From assembly GCA_018894105.1 (NCBI GenBank), contig CM032123.1, positions 23,599,744 through 23,663,743 on the forward strand: a stretch of 64,000 nt of DNA, given 5' to 3'. The DNA is from Jacaranda mimosifolia (Eukaryota > Streptophyta > Magnoliopsida > Lamiales > Bignoniaceae). Below the pieces are notes generated by a model. The model was not told where the DNA came from. It made no database searches and was given only the letters and a program-made list of their open reading frames with translations. Of the stretch, positions 24,936 to 36,139 are shown piece after piece. Both the position numbers and the translations under genes were made by a program. The stretch's first letter is position 1. Each line of letters begins with the position of its first letter.

Positions 24936-26334
24936 ATCTCATCATTCTAAGTGAAGGATTTTTGCTTGCAAATATCTCATCATTTTTTCTCCTTATTTAG
25001 GTTTTCTATATCCTAAACATACATCTCATACATCAATAGGATATAGAAAGCAAAAATAAGTAAATGCGCCTAGCATGCTCCTAGGGTGGATGACCATGAG
25101 CCTGGCCAAGTGATGCACTTAGAGCCATAAGTGCACCACTTAGTTGATTTTAAAATGGGTTGATTAAATCTAGCTATTACATGAGTGTATCCCATACATT
25201 AATGGGTCTACAAAAGTTTCCATGCCTCCACTGATCTCCTTTGCTCCATGTAACATTTACATGAGAAAGAAATCATCACTCCTAGTGATTCTACTCTTAT
25301 AACATTTACAAGATAGAAAATGAGAAGCATGCAAGCCTCTATTTAATACAACCCTTTTCAATAACTTGAAACAAATAAAATTAATATTAAAGGCTCATGA
25401 TCATCCCCGTTCATTCATCACCCATTCAACACTTAAATAAACAATAAATAAATCAAGAATTGACATTCAATTTCATAAATTAAATGCTAATCATATTAAC
25501 AAGTAATTGGTCATGCAAAAACAAGCATAACACTTATACATCATGTTTTTGCCTCAATTGGAAATTAACTTTAACATGTTTTAAAAGCAATCAAAAGTGT
25601 CCAACACAATTAAGAGAACTTGCACAACACTTGCGCATCCATTGTGTATGTTTCAAAATAATTTTGGTCACTAAAGGAACCCAAAATAAGGCTTAAAACT
25701 CATCTAGGACCAAAATGGGTACTGTTGGCCGAGGCTTGCATTTGGCTGGGCAACAACTCTCGGTCACTACCTTGCTTGTGTACTGCCATCGCCGGCAGCT
25801 CCCCTATTCCAGGGTCAAGACCGAGTCAAGCCTATTTTAGCTCAACCTTCGTGCACCAAAAATTTTAGAACAATATCTAAACATCAAAACACACATTATA
25901 GATGAAATTTCATATCTAAAACACCTTTCAAAACTAAATTTCAAGTGCTCAATTGTGCTTCAAAAACAAGTTTAAGCAAGAATCATATTCTTTAAAAATC
26001 TCCAATCATCTCCAATCATATTGGATCCAAAAATGACCAAAACAACTTAAGGCCATTAACAACATCCTACATTAGCATATGACATCCACCAATGCCAAAT
26101 CAAAATTTAACATTAGCATAAATGAATTAAAACATACTCATCACATGATTTAACACTCAAAACACATAATAGCATTCTATTAGTCCATCAACAAATGAGC
26201 CACATGCAAGATCATCCAAACACTCCAACCCATCATACGGATCGAGTATATGGTGATTTATGAACAATTCATCACGTGAACTAATCATTCAAGCAAAATA
26301 CAAATCCATGCATGAATAAGGCTCTGGTACCACC
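24936..26334 (-). other. Internal region of the gene-less element: leader only
   Basis: Collinear with the leader of the autonomous copy (12,240-13,799). It starts after the LTR with the worn polypurine tract and ends with the primer site. A GC-rich patch lies at about 25,720-25,850, the same relative position as in the two other leaders. gag, protease and pol are entirely missing, so a single internal deletion of about 4 kb would explain its origin. Confidence 0.8.
26320..26332 (-). other. Primer-binding site of the gene-less element
   Basis: The minus strand reads TGGTACCAGAGCC, one base off the initiator-tRNA-Met consensus TGGTATCAGAGCC. Two bases separate it from the LTR. Confidence 0.85.
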
Positions 26335-28527
26335 TAAAAGGTATGTGTGGCACTAGGATCTATTAAAATTCAAAAAAGCTTAGCAAAACTAGCCCACACA
26401 CATCCACAAGGGTCTAGACATGCATAGGATTTAGATTTAGAAAATGAAATACTTTAATGAAATCAAAAATCGAGGAACAAGGAAGAACACCCTTCAACTC
26501 TTGAAGCAGGCCCCTCACTGGCGCAGTGGAAACACAACTAGATTTCCCCAAGCTAAACTCCTTGTTTTGAGCCAAAACTTTTACGATATTCCCTCAACAC
26601 CTTGAAGATCCAACAACCAAAATTTTAGCCCAATTAGAACAAAATAAAGCCCCCAGAATTCGTTGCAAGCAGCTACTAGAATCTGCTTTTCCAAGAGCAA
26701 TAGCAACCCAAATGTTTTGCCTCTAACGAGATAGTCCACACACCAAATGGAAAGACCTTTTCTCTACAAAAATAATTGGAGATAATTGCAGAGAAATGGA
26801 GGAAAAGAGGCCTAGTATGGAAGAGGAGGATGAGGGAGGTTGGAGAGATTTGTGGAGAATCTAACTTTTAGATGTAACCACTAACAATTTATTGGTAGAA
26901 AATATTCCACACCTCACTAACAATGCTAGTGGTGGCCGACCCCCTCTATATCCATATATAGAAGGAGGATGGTGTATGGTCACATGTCATCCTCAATGAG
27001 AGGCCACCACCTAGCCAAGCTATGTGCCATGTCGTCTATAGTGGTGTGTGAATTTGAATGTCACTCAAAATTTACATTTCATCTTATGAAATATCATCCA
27101 AATGCATTCTAATTATATATTAAATGAACTCTTTATTTAATAATTCCTTCCAAAATTAACACTCTAATTTAATTAAATTACACACTTTAATTTAATTAAT
27201 AATCCTTTGACATAACTTTTAAGTCAAAGTGCTTAACTCTTTAAGCTAGCCAAAATTAATTCAACCCTTAAATTAATTTGACCAATTGATAGTCATATGG
27301 AATCAATTAATTAACTCTTAATTAATTCATCTTAATTTAACTCTTAAATTAATTTGACCAATTTAACTCTTAAATTGATCAAGCCAAAAAAATGACTACA
27401 ATTTTCTTCTCCTTCAATTCGGTCATGAATTTTATAACTCTTAGAAAATTCTCCTTCATTCAATAGGTCATGCATTTGGCTTTTGTGTGTGACCCATTAG
27501 GTTCTACCATTCATTGGACATGAGCTCACAATTATTTGTGACTTATTGGAATATAAAATATTCACACTAGTTTAAACTCCTTTAAATTAAGTGACTCAAT
27601 TCAATTAATCTGATTAACTGACGAGTACCAAATCTCCATGGTCGATGTCCAACCTCAAGCCCATGGAGCCCAACTAATTGGCCAAAAATGCTCTTGGAGA
27701 ACCATTCTAGCACTACGTGTACCATGCAAATACGGTCGTTCTGTCTTTTATCTCCATGAAAGAGGCCTAAGGTAAGATATTAGTCGGCTCCCCAATAGCC
27801 TCGATGCTATGTTTCTATTCTCAATGTTCGATTCCCTTTGTGAACTCATCTCTGGAAACACCTTTCAAAATCATCACATTACCTTGCGCGAGGATTTCTT
27901 GGAATCAATCATTATAGAATACATAGGAGATTCACCCATTCTTCACAAAGACAAGGAGTCAGATTTCATCTTGGATCTCACAAACCTCCAGTCTAATAGT
28001 TCATGCCCAATCACCACACAAAAGGTCCGTTAAGTGAGCAGGGAGAAGTGAAAACATGAGGACCAAACATAAGGTTAGCATGGATCCTCAGGTCAAAGGA
28101 CTAATTATATGCACTAGCGTAAGTTGGAGAACTTGCTACTATCAACTTGCAACTCTAACAAGCATCCACTAACATGCATCCATATCTAACATGGTATTGC
28201 TCATGGAGTGGAGCAACATCCAGCTCTTGAATTTATTCATCATTAGTGCAAGTCTATCCAAATTTTAGATGCCCTACCTCGTAAGATCCTATAACTTAGA
28301 AGATTTAAGATCATGAACATGTAAGATTTATTCCATAATCACCATCCAATGCGTAATCAAGTCGTGTAGTCTTATGTGATCTAAGGGCTTTATCCAAATG
28401 CCACTGAAGTAAATAAATAGCATAAGATGAAGATGGCCCTATAATGAATATCATCCAATCAAGATTATCTTACAAGGAAATAGTTTACAAGGCCAATCTA
28501 ATTGGCTTGCGGGGCACTATTCCAACA
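26335..28527 (-). repeat. 5' LTR of the gene-less family-N element
   Basis: 2,193 bp, the fullest copy of this LTR subtype. It contains the AT-rich array of AGAGTTAA/TTAATTAA words at about 27,160-27,390. It ends with the canonical ACTATTCCAACA. Confidence 0.9.
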
Positions 28528-28532
28528 TACCA

Positions 28533-29518
28533 TCCCCTCAAATTCCTCCTCTACTTGACCTCGAACCCTTCTTCTCACTTTATTTTTTATCTGATGACAT
28601 TATTTACTCATCTCCCACTTGTCACTCTCAATGCCTTCGTAAACCTCTTTCTTATCTCAAGAATTATCACTGCCATCTTTCAACTAATGGAGCTACTGAT
28701 GTTGTTTCAATAGGTATTTCTCACTCTTTACAAGATGTCTTATCTTGTTCTCACTTGTCTGATGCTCATGAACACTTCACTCTAAATGTTTCTTTACATA
28801 CTGAACCTATAACTTTCAAAGAAGCCTCTAAACAGCCTTGTTGGATAAAAGCTATGCAATCCAAACTTGTTGTGCTTGATCTTAACAACACTTGCACTCT
28901 CACATCTCTCCCAGCTTGCAAGTCACCTATTGAATGTAGGTGGGTTTTTCATATTAACTACGTGCTGATGGTTCCATAGAACACTACGAAGCACAACTTG
29001 TTGTGAAAGGGTTTACACAAACCAAAGGTATGGATTACTTCAATACATTCTCACTAGTTGCTAAAATGACTACTATTTGCTTGTCACTTGTTATTGTTGC
29101 TGCCAAACAATGACACCTTCATCAACTTAGCATAAACAACGCTTTCCTTCAAAGGGATCTCAATGAGAAAGTCTATATGTCCCCTCACCCTAGTTTGAAT
29201 GTGTCAAATCCTTTTCTTGTCTGCCGCCTAAATAAATCCATTTATGGCCTCATGTAGGCTAATAAATAGCAGTATTCTAAGCTTGCGTCTGCCCTTATTT
29301 CTTTGGGTAATGTTCAATTTCATGCTGATTATTCCTTATTTGTCAAGTATATTTCTACTTATATCAATGTCTTGCTTATTTATGTTGATGATGTTATACT
29401 TACTGAGACTAGCTTGATCGAAATTGATCATGTTAAAAGGTTCCTTAATCATCAGTTTCGCATAAAGGATTTAGGTGAACTTATGTTTTTTCTTGGTTTA
29501 GAAATGGCTCAATCCAAA
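28533..29518 (+). pseudogene. Copia integrase C-terminus and reverse transcriptase, first part
   Basis: Resumes the plus-strand copia polyprotein after the nested element. 28,755-28,979 encodes TFKEASKQPCWIKAMQ and IECRWVFHINY, the start of reverse transcriptase. The region near 29,010-29,170 keeps AFLQRDLNEKVYM after a frame change. 29,303-29,510 has LLIYVDDVILT, an intact YVDD catalytic box, then FRIKDLGELMFFLGLEMA. The frame stops being copia at 29,519, where the hAT-type element begins, and resumes at 29,996 with GISLCQRKYAMEILAD. Removing the insertion and one target copy would put the two sides back in register. Confidence 0.88.
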
Positions 29519-29987
29519 CTGGGGTGTAAATATGATGAGAAGATTCGCGAACTATTCAGGCTCGGCTCGATCTTTTCGTCGAGCCGAGCTCAATAATATT
29601 CGGCTTGAAAAGCTCGCAGCCTAAACAAGTTACTTTATCATATATATACATACATATATAATTATAATCCAAGCCCATATAATTAGTATTATTATTATTA
29701 TTATTATTTAGTTTTTTATTTTTGAGAAAATATATAACAAAATTATTTAAAAAAATTCTAATTATAGATTTTGTTTTCAACCTAAATGAGGTTGAGTTAA
29801 TCCAAACCTATACGAGCTTGAGCTCGAGCTCGAGCTAATCCGAGCTTATACAAATTGAGATTTTCTGCTTTTATATGATGATTCTTATGAAGTCAAGCTC
29901 GATAAGGCTCATCGAGACTTCATCAATTCTAATTAGCCGAGCTTGAGCCTACTAGATTTGGGCTTGGCTCAGCTCGATTACACCTCA
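29519..29987 (+). mobile_element. Non-autonomous hAT-type element inserted in copia reverse transcriptase
   Basis: A 469 bp insertion beginning CTGGGGTGTAA and ending TTACACCTCA, imperfect terminal inverted repeats of the GGGGTGTAA type known from plant hAT elements. It is flanked by AATCCAAA (29,511-29,518) and AATCTAAA (29,988-29,995), an 8 bp target duplication with one change, the hAT hallmark. Subterminal regions are full of GAGCTCGAGCTC-type and GGCTCGGCTCG words at both ends, in inverted orientation. A TTA microsatellite lies at 29,685-29,708. It encodes no transposase. Strand is arbitrary. Confidence 0.9.
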
Positions 29988-29995
29988 AATCTAAA

Positions 29996-30780
29996 TGGGG
30001 TATTTCTCTATGCCAAAGGAAGTATGCTATGGAAATTCTTGCTGACACTAGTTTGTTAAAATCCTAACTAACTAAATCACCCATGGATTCTTTTTTTAAG
30101 TTAAGTGCTTCATAGGGTAAGCCTCTTTTGAATAGTTATTTATACCATGGCCTGGTTGGCTGATTTTTATACTTGACTTCGATCAAACCGAGTCTTTCTT
30201 TTGTCGTTCAATAGTTCTCACAATTTATGGAAAAACCTTTGTCCACCACCCATCTCATTGTTTCACATCGAGTATTGCGCTGCATTAAATCCTTACCTGA
30301 TAGTGGACTCTTCTTGCTTGCAAATTCTAAATTGTCTCTCAAAGCTTCAGCGATTCAGATTGGGGAAGCTATATTGATTCTCAGTGTTCAATAACTGGAT
30401 AATTGCATCTTTCTTGGTGATTCCTTGGTCAAGTTTCATGTGAAACACAACAAATAGTCTTTCGATCTTCTTCCAAAGTTGAGTTTCGGGAGGGATCTTA
30501 CTTCAACAACTTGTGAACTTCAATGGTTAAAATAATTACTTAATGATCTTCATATTGATCGTCCACACATTGCTCTTCTCTTCCGTGATAGCAAATCTAC
30601 TTTCTAAATAGCCGCCAACCCTACCTTTCATGAGCGGACTCAACACATCGAAATAGACTGCCATCTTGTTAGAGAGAAAGCTCAGTCCTGTCTCATTCGT
30701 CTTATGACTTGCAAATCCTCTTATCAATTAATAGATGTCTATGCTAAACTACTTGGGTAGCTTTCCTTTCAAACTATCAA
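29996..30780 (+). pseudogene. Copia reverse transcriptase C-terminus and RNase H
   Basis: Continues the short-LTR element from GISLCQRKYAMEIL. RNase H remnants run about 30,345-30,760. The landmark segments are an AYxDxDWG-like start (SDWGSYIDS), then SSSKVEFR near 30,470 replacing the usual RSSAEAEYR, and HIEIDCHLVRE near 30,645-30,680. Several stops and frameshifts. It ends at the polypurine tract before the 3' LTR. Confidence 0.75.
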
Positions 30781-30827
30781 GTCTAATTGGGGGACGACAA
30801 ACATCCACTCTCCAGCTTGCGAGGGGC

Positions 30828-31038
30828 TGTTAACATATTCTAATGCTGCACCATATTAACTCTTATTTTTTGTTGAATATTCTATTGTATATTTCATTTT
30901 CTTTCCACATGTCTACAGAATTTGCTAGTATGTTACCTATAAATATTGCTTTTGTCTTTACTATTTAGCTCAGCTATTTATTGTTGTACCTCATCACCTT
31001 TTCGGAGTAATACTTATCACTCAATCATTGAAAATGCA
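30828..31038 (+). repeat. 3' LTR of the short-LTR copia element
   Basis: Starts TGTTAACA right after the purine-rich tract and matches 20,306-20,505. The exact right end is uncertain within a few bases because the target duplication is not clear. Confidence 0.75.
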
Positions 31039-31180
31039 TTCATTTCCTCAAAACTCTTATCTTCCTTTCTACTTTTTCTGCCAACATGATTATCTTTCTT
31101 GTCATGATTTTCCAGTTGTTGGCGAAATAAAATGGTCCTCTATTTTGATAATTTCTGCCAATGTGTGGAAGTGTCACTTC

Positions 31181-34100
31181 TATTGGAATAGTACCTCGCA
31201 AGCTAATTAGATTGGCATGTGAAACTAATCTACTTGTGATAAAATATTGATTGAATGATATTATATAAAATAGTCATCTTCATCTTATGCATTTATGATT
31301 TCTTCACATGCAATTGGCTGAAAGCCCTTAAATCATACAAGACTACAGGACTTGGTTATGCATATGATGATGATCATGAAATAAGTCTATATGTCATGAT
31401 TTTAAATATTTCAAGTTATAGAATCTTATGAGAAAGGACATCTAAGATACGGATAGACTTGAACTAATTATGCATATTCCAAGGAGTTGAATATTTTCCC
31501 GTTTCATGGGCAATTTACGTTAGACATAGATATATGTTAATATGTGCTTGTTGGAGAATAAGTTCACTGAAGAATCACTTAGAAAATCAATGAGGTAGTT
31601 GTAGTGGTACATCATTAGTAGCAAGTTCTCTAGCTTATGATAGTGCATATAATTAGTCCTCTGACTTAAGGTTCTATAGTAATCTTATATTTAGGTTATT
31701 ATACTTTGATTTTGCACTAGCCATGTAGTAGGTTGCCTGGGGCTTAGTTTGGGTATAAGCTACCTACGTATGAAGGTTGGTGAGTTCCAAGATGGGATCT
31801 ATTTCGCCCGTTTGTGAAGAAAAAGTTGATCTCCTATGTATTCTAAGATGATTAATTCCAAGAAATCCTTAAGCAAAATGATATGACAATTTAGAAAAAG
31901 AGTTTTCCAAAGTTGAGGTCATAATGAGGAATTAAATATCAAGAATAGATACATAGTTATCGAGGCTATTAAGGAGCCAACAAATATTTTTCCTAGGCCT
32001 CGTTTAGGAGATAGAAAGCAAAAGGACCGTATTTGCACGACAATCGTACATGGAAATAGTTCATCCTCAATTAATCATAAACGAAAATTAGGCTAATTAA
32101 ATTAAGGTGTTAATTTAATTGGTGCTATGTGGTAATTTTAATTAGTCAAATTGAACTTAAAGAATTAAGTTGATTTTATTAACTTAAGAAGTTAAGTTTA
32201 TTGGAATAGTACCCCGCAAGCCAATTAAATTGGCCTTGTAAACTATTTCCTTGTAAGACAATCTTGATTGAATGATATTCATTATATTGCCATCTTCATC
32301 TAATGCTATTTATTTACTTTACTGGCATTTGGATGAAGCCCTTAGATCATATAAGACTATGGGACTTGATTACGCATTGGATGGTGATCATAGAATAAGT
32401 CTTACATGGTCGTGATCTTAAATCTTCCAACTTATAAGGTCTTACGAGATAGGGCATCTAAAATTCAGATAGACTTGCACTAACGATGCATAAATCCAAG
32501 AGTTGGATGTTGCTCCATTCCATGAGAAATACCATATCAGATATGGATACACATTAGTTGGTGCTTGTTAGAGACCAAGGGACAAAAGACCCACCATAGA
32601 ATCCACTAGATAGCTGGAGTGACAGGTCAGTAATGGCAAGTTCTCCAGCTTATGCTAGTGTATATAATTAGTCCTTTAACATGAGGATCCATGGTAACCT
32701 TGTGTTTGGTCCTCATGCTTTGACACTTCCGTAGTCACTTAGCAGGCCCTTCAAGTGGTGATTGGTCATGAGCCACTAGACATGGAGGTTTGTGAGATCC
32801 AATATGGAATCTGACTCATTGCCTTCATGAAGGGTGAGTGCATCTCCTACGCATTCTTTAATGATCGATTTCAAGATATCATTGTGCAAGGTGATGTGAT
32901 AATTTGGAAAGGTGTTTCCAAAGATAAAGTCATAATGAGAATTGAACATTGAGAATAGAAGCATAGCATCGAGGCTATTGGGGTGCCGACTAATATCTTG
33001 CCTTAGACCTCTTTCGTAGAGATAGGAGATGGAAGGACTGTATTTGCATGGTACGCGTAATGCTATAATTGTTTTGCAAGAGCATTCATTTCAGTCAATT
33101 AGTTAGGCTCCATGGGATTGAGGTTGGACATTGACCATGGGCATTAAGTACTCTTCAATTAATGAGATTAATTAAATTGAGTCACTTAGTTTAAAGGAGT
33201 TTAAACAAATGTGAATATTTGATATTCCAATAAGTCACAAATAGTTGTGAGCCCATATTGAATGAATGGTAGAGCCTAATGGGTCACACACAAAAGCTAA
33301 ATGCATGATGTATTGAATCAAGGAGAATTTTCCATGAGCTATAAAATTCATGACCGAATTAAATGAGAAGAAAATTGAATTCATTTTCAGCTTGATCAAT
33401 TTAAGAGTTAAATTGCTCAATTTAATTTAAGAGTTAAATTAAGATCAATTAATTAAGAGTTAATTAATTGATGTCACATGACTATCATTTGGTCAAATTA
33501 ATTTGAGAGTTAAATTAATTTTGACAAGCGTAAATAGTTAGGCACTTTGACTTAAGAGTTAAGTCAACGGATTATTAATTAAATTAAAGTGTTTGATATA
33601 ATTAAATTGAAAAGTTGATTCATATAGAATTAGAATGCGTTTTGATGACATTTCATAAGATGAAATGTAAATTCTAAATGAGATTCAAATTCACATTAAC
33701 ACTAATTATTAGTGGCCATCTTGGCATAGACACTTGGCACCCTCTCCTTGAGGATACACCATCCCACTCCTATATATAAATATAGGGGGAGATGGGGCTG
33801 CCACTGGGTGAAAGATTGCTAGGTGTCTCATATTCTCCTAACAACTTGGTAGTGGGCATCTAATTGTCAGAATCCCCAAAAATCTCTCCAACATGCTTCA
33901 TCCTCCCCATCCATACTTGGCCTTCTTTCTTTCATTTATCTGCAAATATCTCCAACCATTTTTGTAGAGAAAAGGTCCATCAATTTGGTGTGTGTACTAT
34001 ATTGTTAAAGGTAACATGCTTGGGTTGCTATTGCTCTTGTTGAAGCAATTTCTGGCAGCCATTTGCGTTGAGTTCTGTGAAGCCTTTTGTAATACGTTTT

Positions 34101-34829
34101 ATTACACTCTAACAATTGGCATCTTAGGTGGCCAAGCGAGGAGTGTGTGATAGAAGCTTCCATAGGCCTCTACATCTCACTATAAATACACCTCATTTCC
34201 CCCATTTGGTGGGCCACTTATGTCATTAATTTTTAGTTGCATTTTTTCCTCCATTCAAGTGGTGATCTCATGTGTTGAGAAAAACCACTCCCTAGATTCC
34301 CTCCAACAACTTTCTCTCCCCAATAACTCCTTTACACTTTCTTCTTCATCTTCCTTCATCCTCCTCATATCTCTAGCTAATTCAGAGGGGATTGAGAGTG
34401 ACTCGTGGTTTGTGGACTTGCTTTAGAAGCTCAACACTTGGTGAGCATTAGATTGGTGAATCAAGTTCCTTCAAGGAAGTGGCTAATTTTTGCTCTTTTT
34501 GATGACCGACAATTTTGCATCTTGCGTTGTTGTTTTACCACCATTTCAAGCACAACCTGGAGAGGGTTCTAGCAGTAAAAGTTATTGTGGTTGCTATCCA
34601 TTGGAGAGGAGTTAGAGTTCCTTGGAGAAAAAGGTGAATTCCTTGCTTGGAAAGAGTTCCATTGTGAGAGCTTGTTTGTTGCCTTTCATTTCCGTGATTA
34701 AGGTAGTATTCTCCATCCTTTATAATCCGTTATTGAGGCATGAAATAGATCCTTAGGTTGAGGATGTGTTGGTTATTTTTACCTTTTTTTTGCAAATTAT
34801 TATAGATCCTAGCACCTCTTCTACCTTCA
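31181..34829 (+). mobile_element. Family-N solo LTR containing another family-N LTR
   Basis: The outer LTR begins TATTGGAATAGT (31,181) and ends CTACCTTCA (34,829). It is flanked by ACTTC (31,176-31,180) and GCTTC (34,830-34,834), a 5 bp target duplication with one change. Its left part is 31,181-32,198 and its right part about 34,112-34,829, with a TATA motif CTATAAATA at about 34,181-34,189. The part in between is replaced by the LTR at 32,199. The central piece of the outer LTR seems partly deleted, since the two parts add up to only about 1.7 kb. Confidence 0.75.
32199..34095 (+). mobile_element. Truncated family-N LTR nested in the preceding one
   Basis: It starts TATTGGAATAGTACCCCGC and follows the 8,716-10,944 LTR closely, including the AT-rich AGAGTTAA array at about 33,390-33,600. 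It stops near 34,095 without the final 330 bp or so of the LTR. The right junction shows no target duplication (AAGTT precedes the left end), so a deletion probably removed its 3' end together with part of the host LTR. Confidence 0.75.
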
Positions 34830-34834
34830 GCTTC

Positions 34835-36139
34835 CAACAATATTTTGATCCTATTTTTGGTGCATTTCCTAGTAATTTACACCACTATAACAATCTATAG
34901 TTAAAGGGCTTTCTAATAATATCCTTGAATGGATGATCAAATGATGGAAGGGTGGCTTTCGGGCTTTCTAAGTTGGAGGTCTGATATAATCTACGGCTAA
35001 CATATTATCTTCTAATTTGATGAAGCTTTTAAGTTATTTCAAGTTGAATATTTTCGGGGAAAACTTGAGAGAACTATTCCTGATGTATTAAGAATAGGGT
35101 ATTTGTGGAGTTTTGTGAATTGGAGGTGTGAAAATTAGGAATGTAGCTTCTATTTAGTCTAACAAAAAAGAGATGAGAGAGCCTCTATTTATAGAAGGAA
35201 AACTTACTTTATTTGGTTAAAAGATCCTTAGACACTTTGGCTTATTCTTTGGTTAATCGTAAAATAAAATAAATGGATAAGAAAAAATACTCGTCTTATA
35301 TTTATCTTATTATACATACTCAAGATGTACATATACAGTTATAAAATTATAACTTAAGATATATGCATCTTTATTCTATTATTTAGCCCTGAGACTAATA
35401 TAGTTCAATTCATAATATAGGTGTGTTTAATAAATTTTAAAATCAAATATCAATTTGCCCCTAAAATCTAAGAATACCACTAAGGTAATCAAAATGATAA
35501 TTTTATGAATATAGCTTAGTTATTAAATGCAATTATATGATATTTTAAGTCCACAAGGCTCAAAAAAATAATAAATGAATAAAAATGCCAAAGGGCCCAA
35601 GTGAATAAGCCCACCAAGAAGGGTATCAAGATCCTAATGGGCCGAAACCTACTAGAAAAAATACTATAAATACTAAGCCCCAAACAGAAATTGGGCACAA
35701 AAATTCATTCTTAAAAATTCAAGAATTGCGAATTTATGCACTACATTCTAGGAAAATAAAACTCAGAATTCTACTAACTATCAAAAATGATCCTAACTCC
35801 ATTTCTATACATCATCATCTTAACATCGTCTACAAGAACTCTAAACAAAGAAAAAACATTGAGACTGCAGAAGAGGTCCAGAGGTCGAGACTTCAACAAC
35901 AACATGTTCTAATGTCAAAGAATTTGGAGAGCCACCAACCTAAAGCACTGCCATGTTTGGTGCTAAAGCTTACCCCAAAGTGTAACCAACACCAGAGGAG
36001 AGACACCCACACGATAGGCAATACTTTCCAAAGATCTAATTCTAAAGATGACCTAGGAGATGTTAAAGACCTTTTTAGAGAATGCTATGTTCTTTCTGTG
36101 ACCAAAGCAGTCACTAAATATACTGAGAAATGTTGCCCC
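34835..36139. other. Unclassified sequence, possibly older LTR fragments
   Basis: No supported gene. A minus-strand TATA motif (CCTTCTATAAATAGAGGC) lies at about 35,190-35,208 and a plus-strand ACTATAAATACTAAG at about 35,663-35,680; the latter context resembles 18,250-18,300. An open frame of 142 codons at 35,726-36,154 (plus) shows no recognisable domain, and its end overlaps the antisense of integrase, so I do not call it a gene. Confidence 0.4.

Larger units (their letters stand above)
22878..28527 (-). mobile_element. Complete gene-less family-N derivative (LARD-like)
   Basis: Minus-strand element with LTRs 26,335-28,527 (5') and 22,878-24,935 (3'), primer site 26,320-26,332 and an internal region of only 1,399 bp that is all leader. 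It is flanked by TACCC (22,873-22,877) and TACCA (28,528-28,532), a 5 bp target duplication with one change, inside the integrase frame of the plus-strand copia element. The 3' LTR lacks about 140 bp that the 5' LTR has near 27,000-27,150. The sequence next to the 3' LTR start, minus-strand GATGAGATT, is a worn version of the polypurine tract at 6,138-6,150. It encodes no protein of its own. Confidence 0.9.
20306..31038 (+). mobile_element. Short-LTR Ty1/copia element, broken by two later insertions
   Basis: Plus-strand element with LTRs of about 200 bp, 20,306-20,505 and 30,828 to about 31,038. Both begin TGTTAACA and share AATATTTGCCTTTGTCTTTACT-type sequence with scattered differences. The tract GCTTGCGAGGGGC directly before the 3' LTR is a standard copia polypurine tract. 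Order is gag, protease, integrase, reverse transcriptase, RNase H. Without the 5.65 kb insertion at 22,878-28,527 and the 469 bp insertion at 29,519-29,987, it measures about 4.6 kb, a normal size. The target duplication is not clear: TAAAT on the left against TTCAT on the right. Stops occur throughout. Confidence 0.85.
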
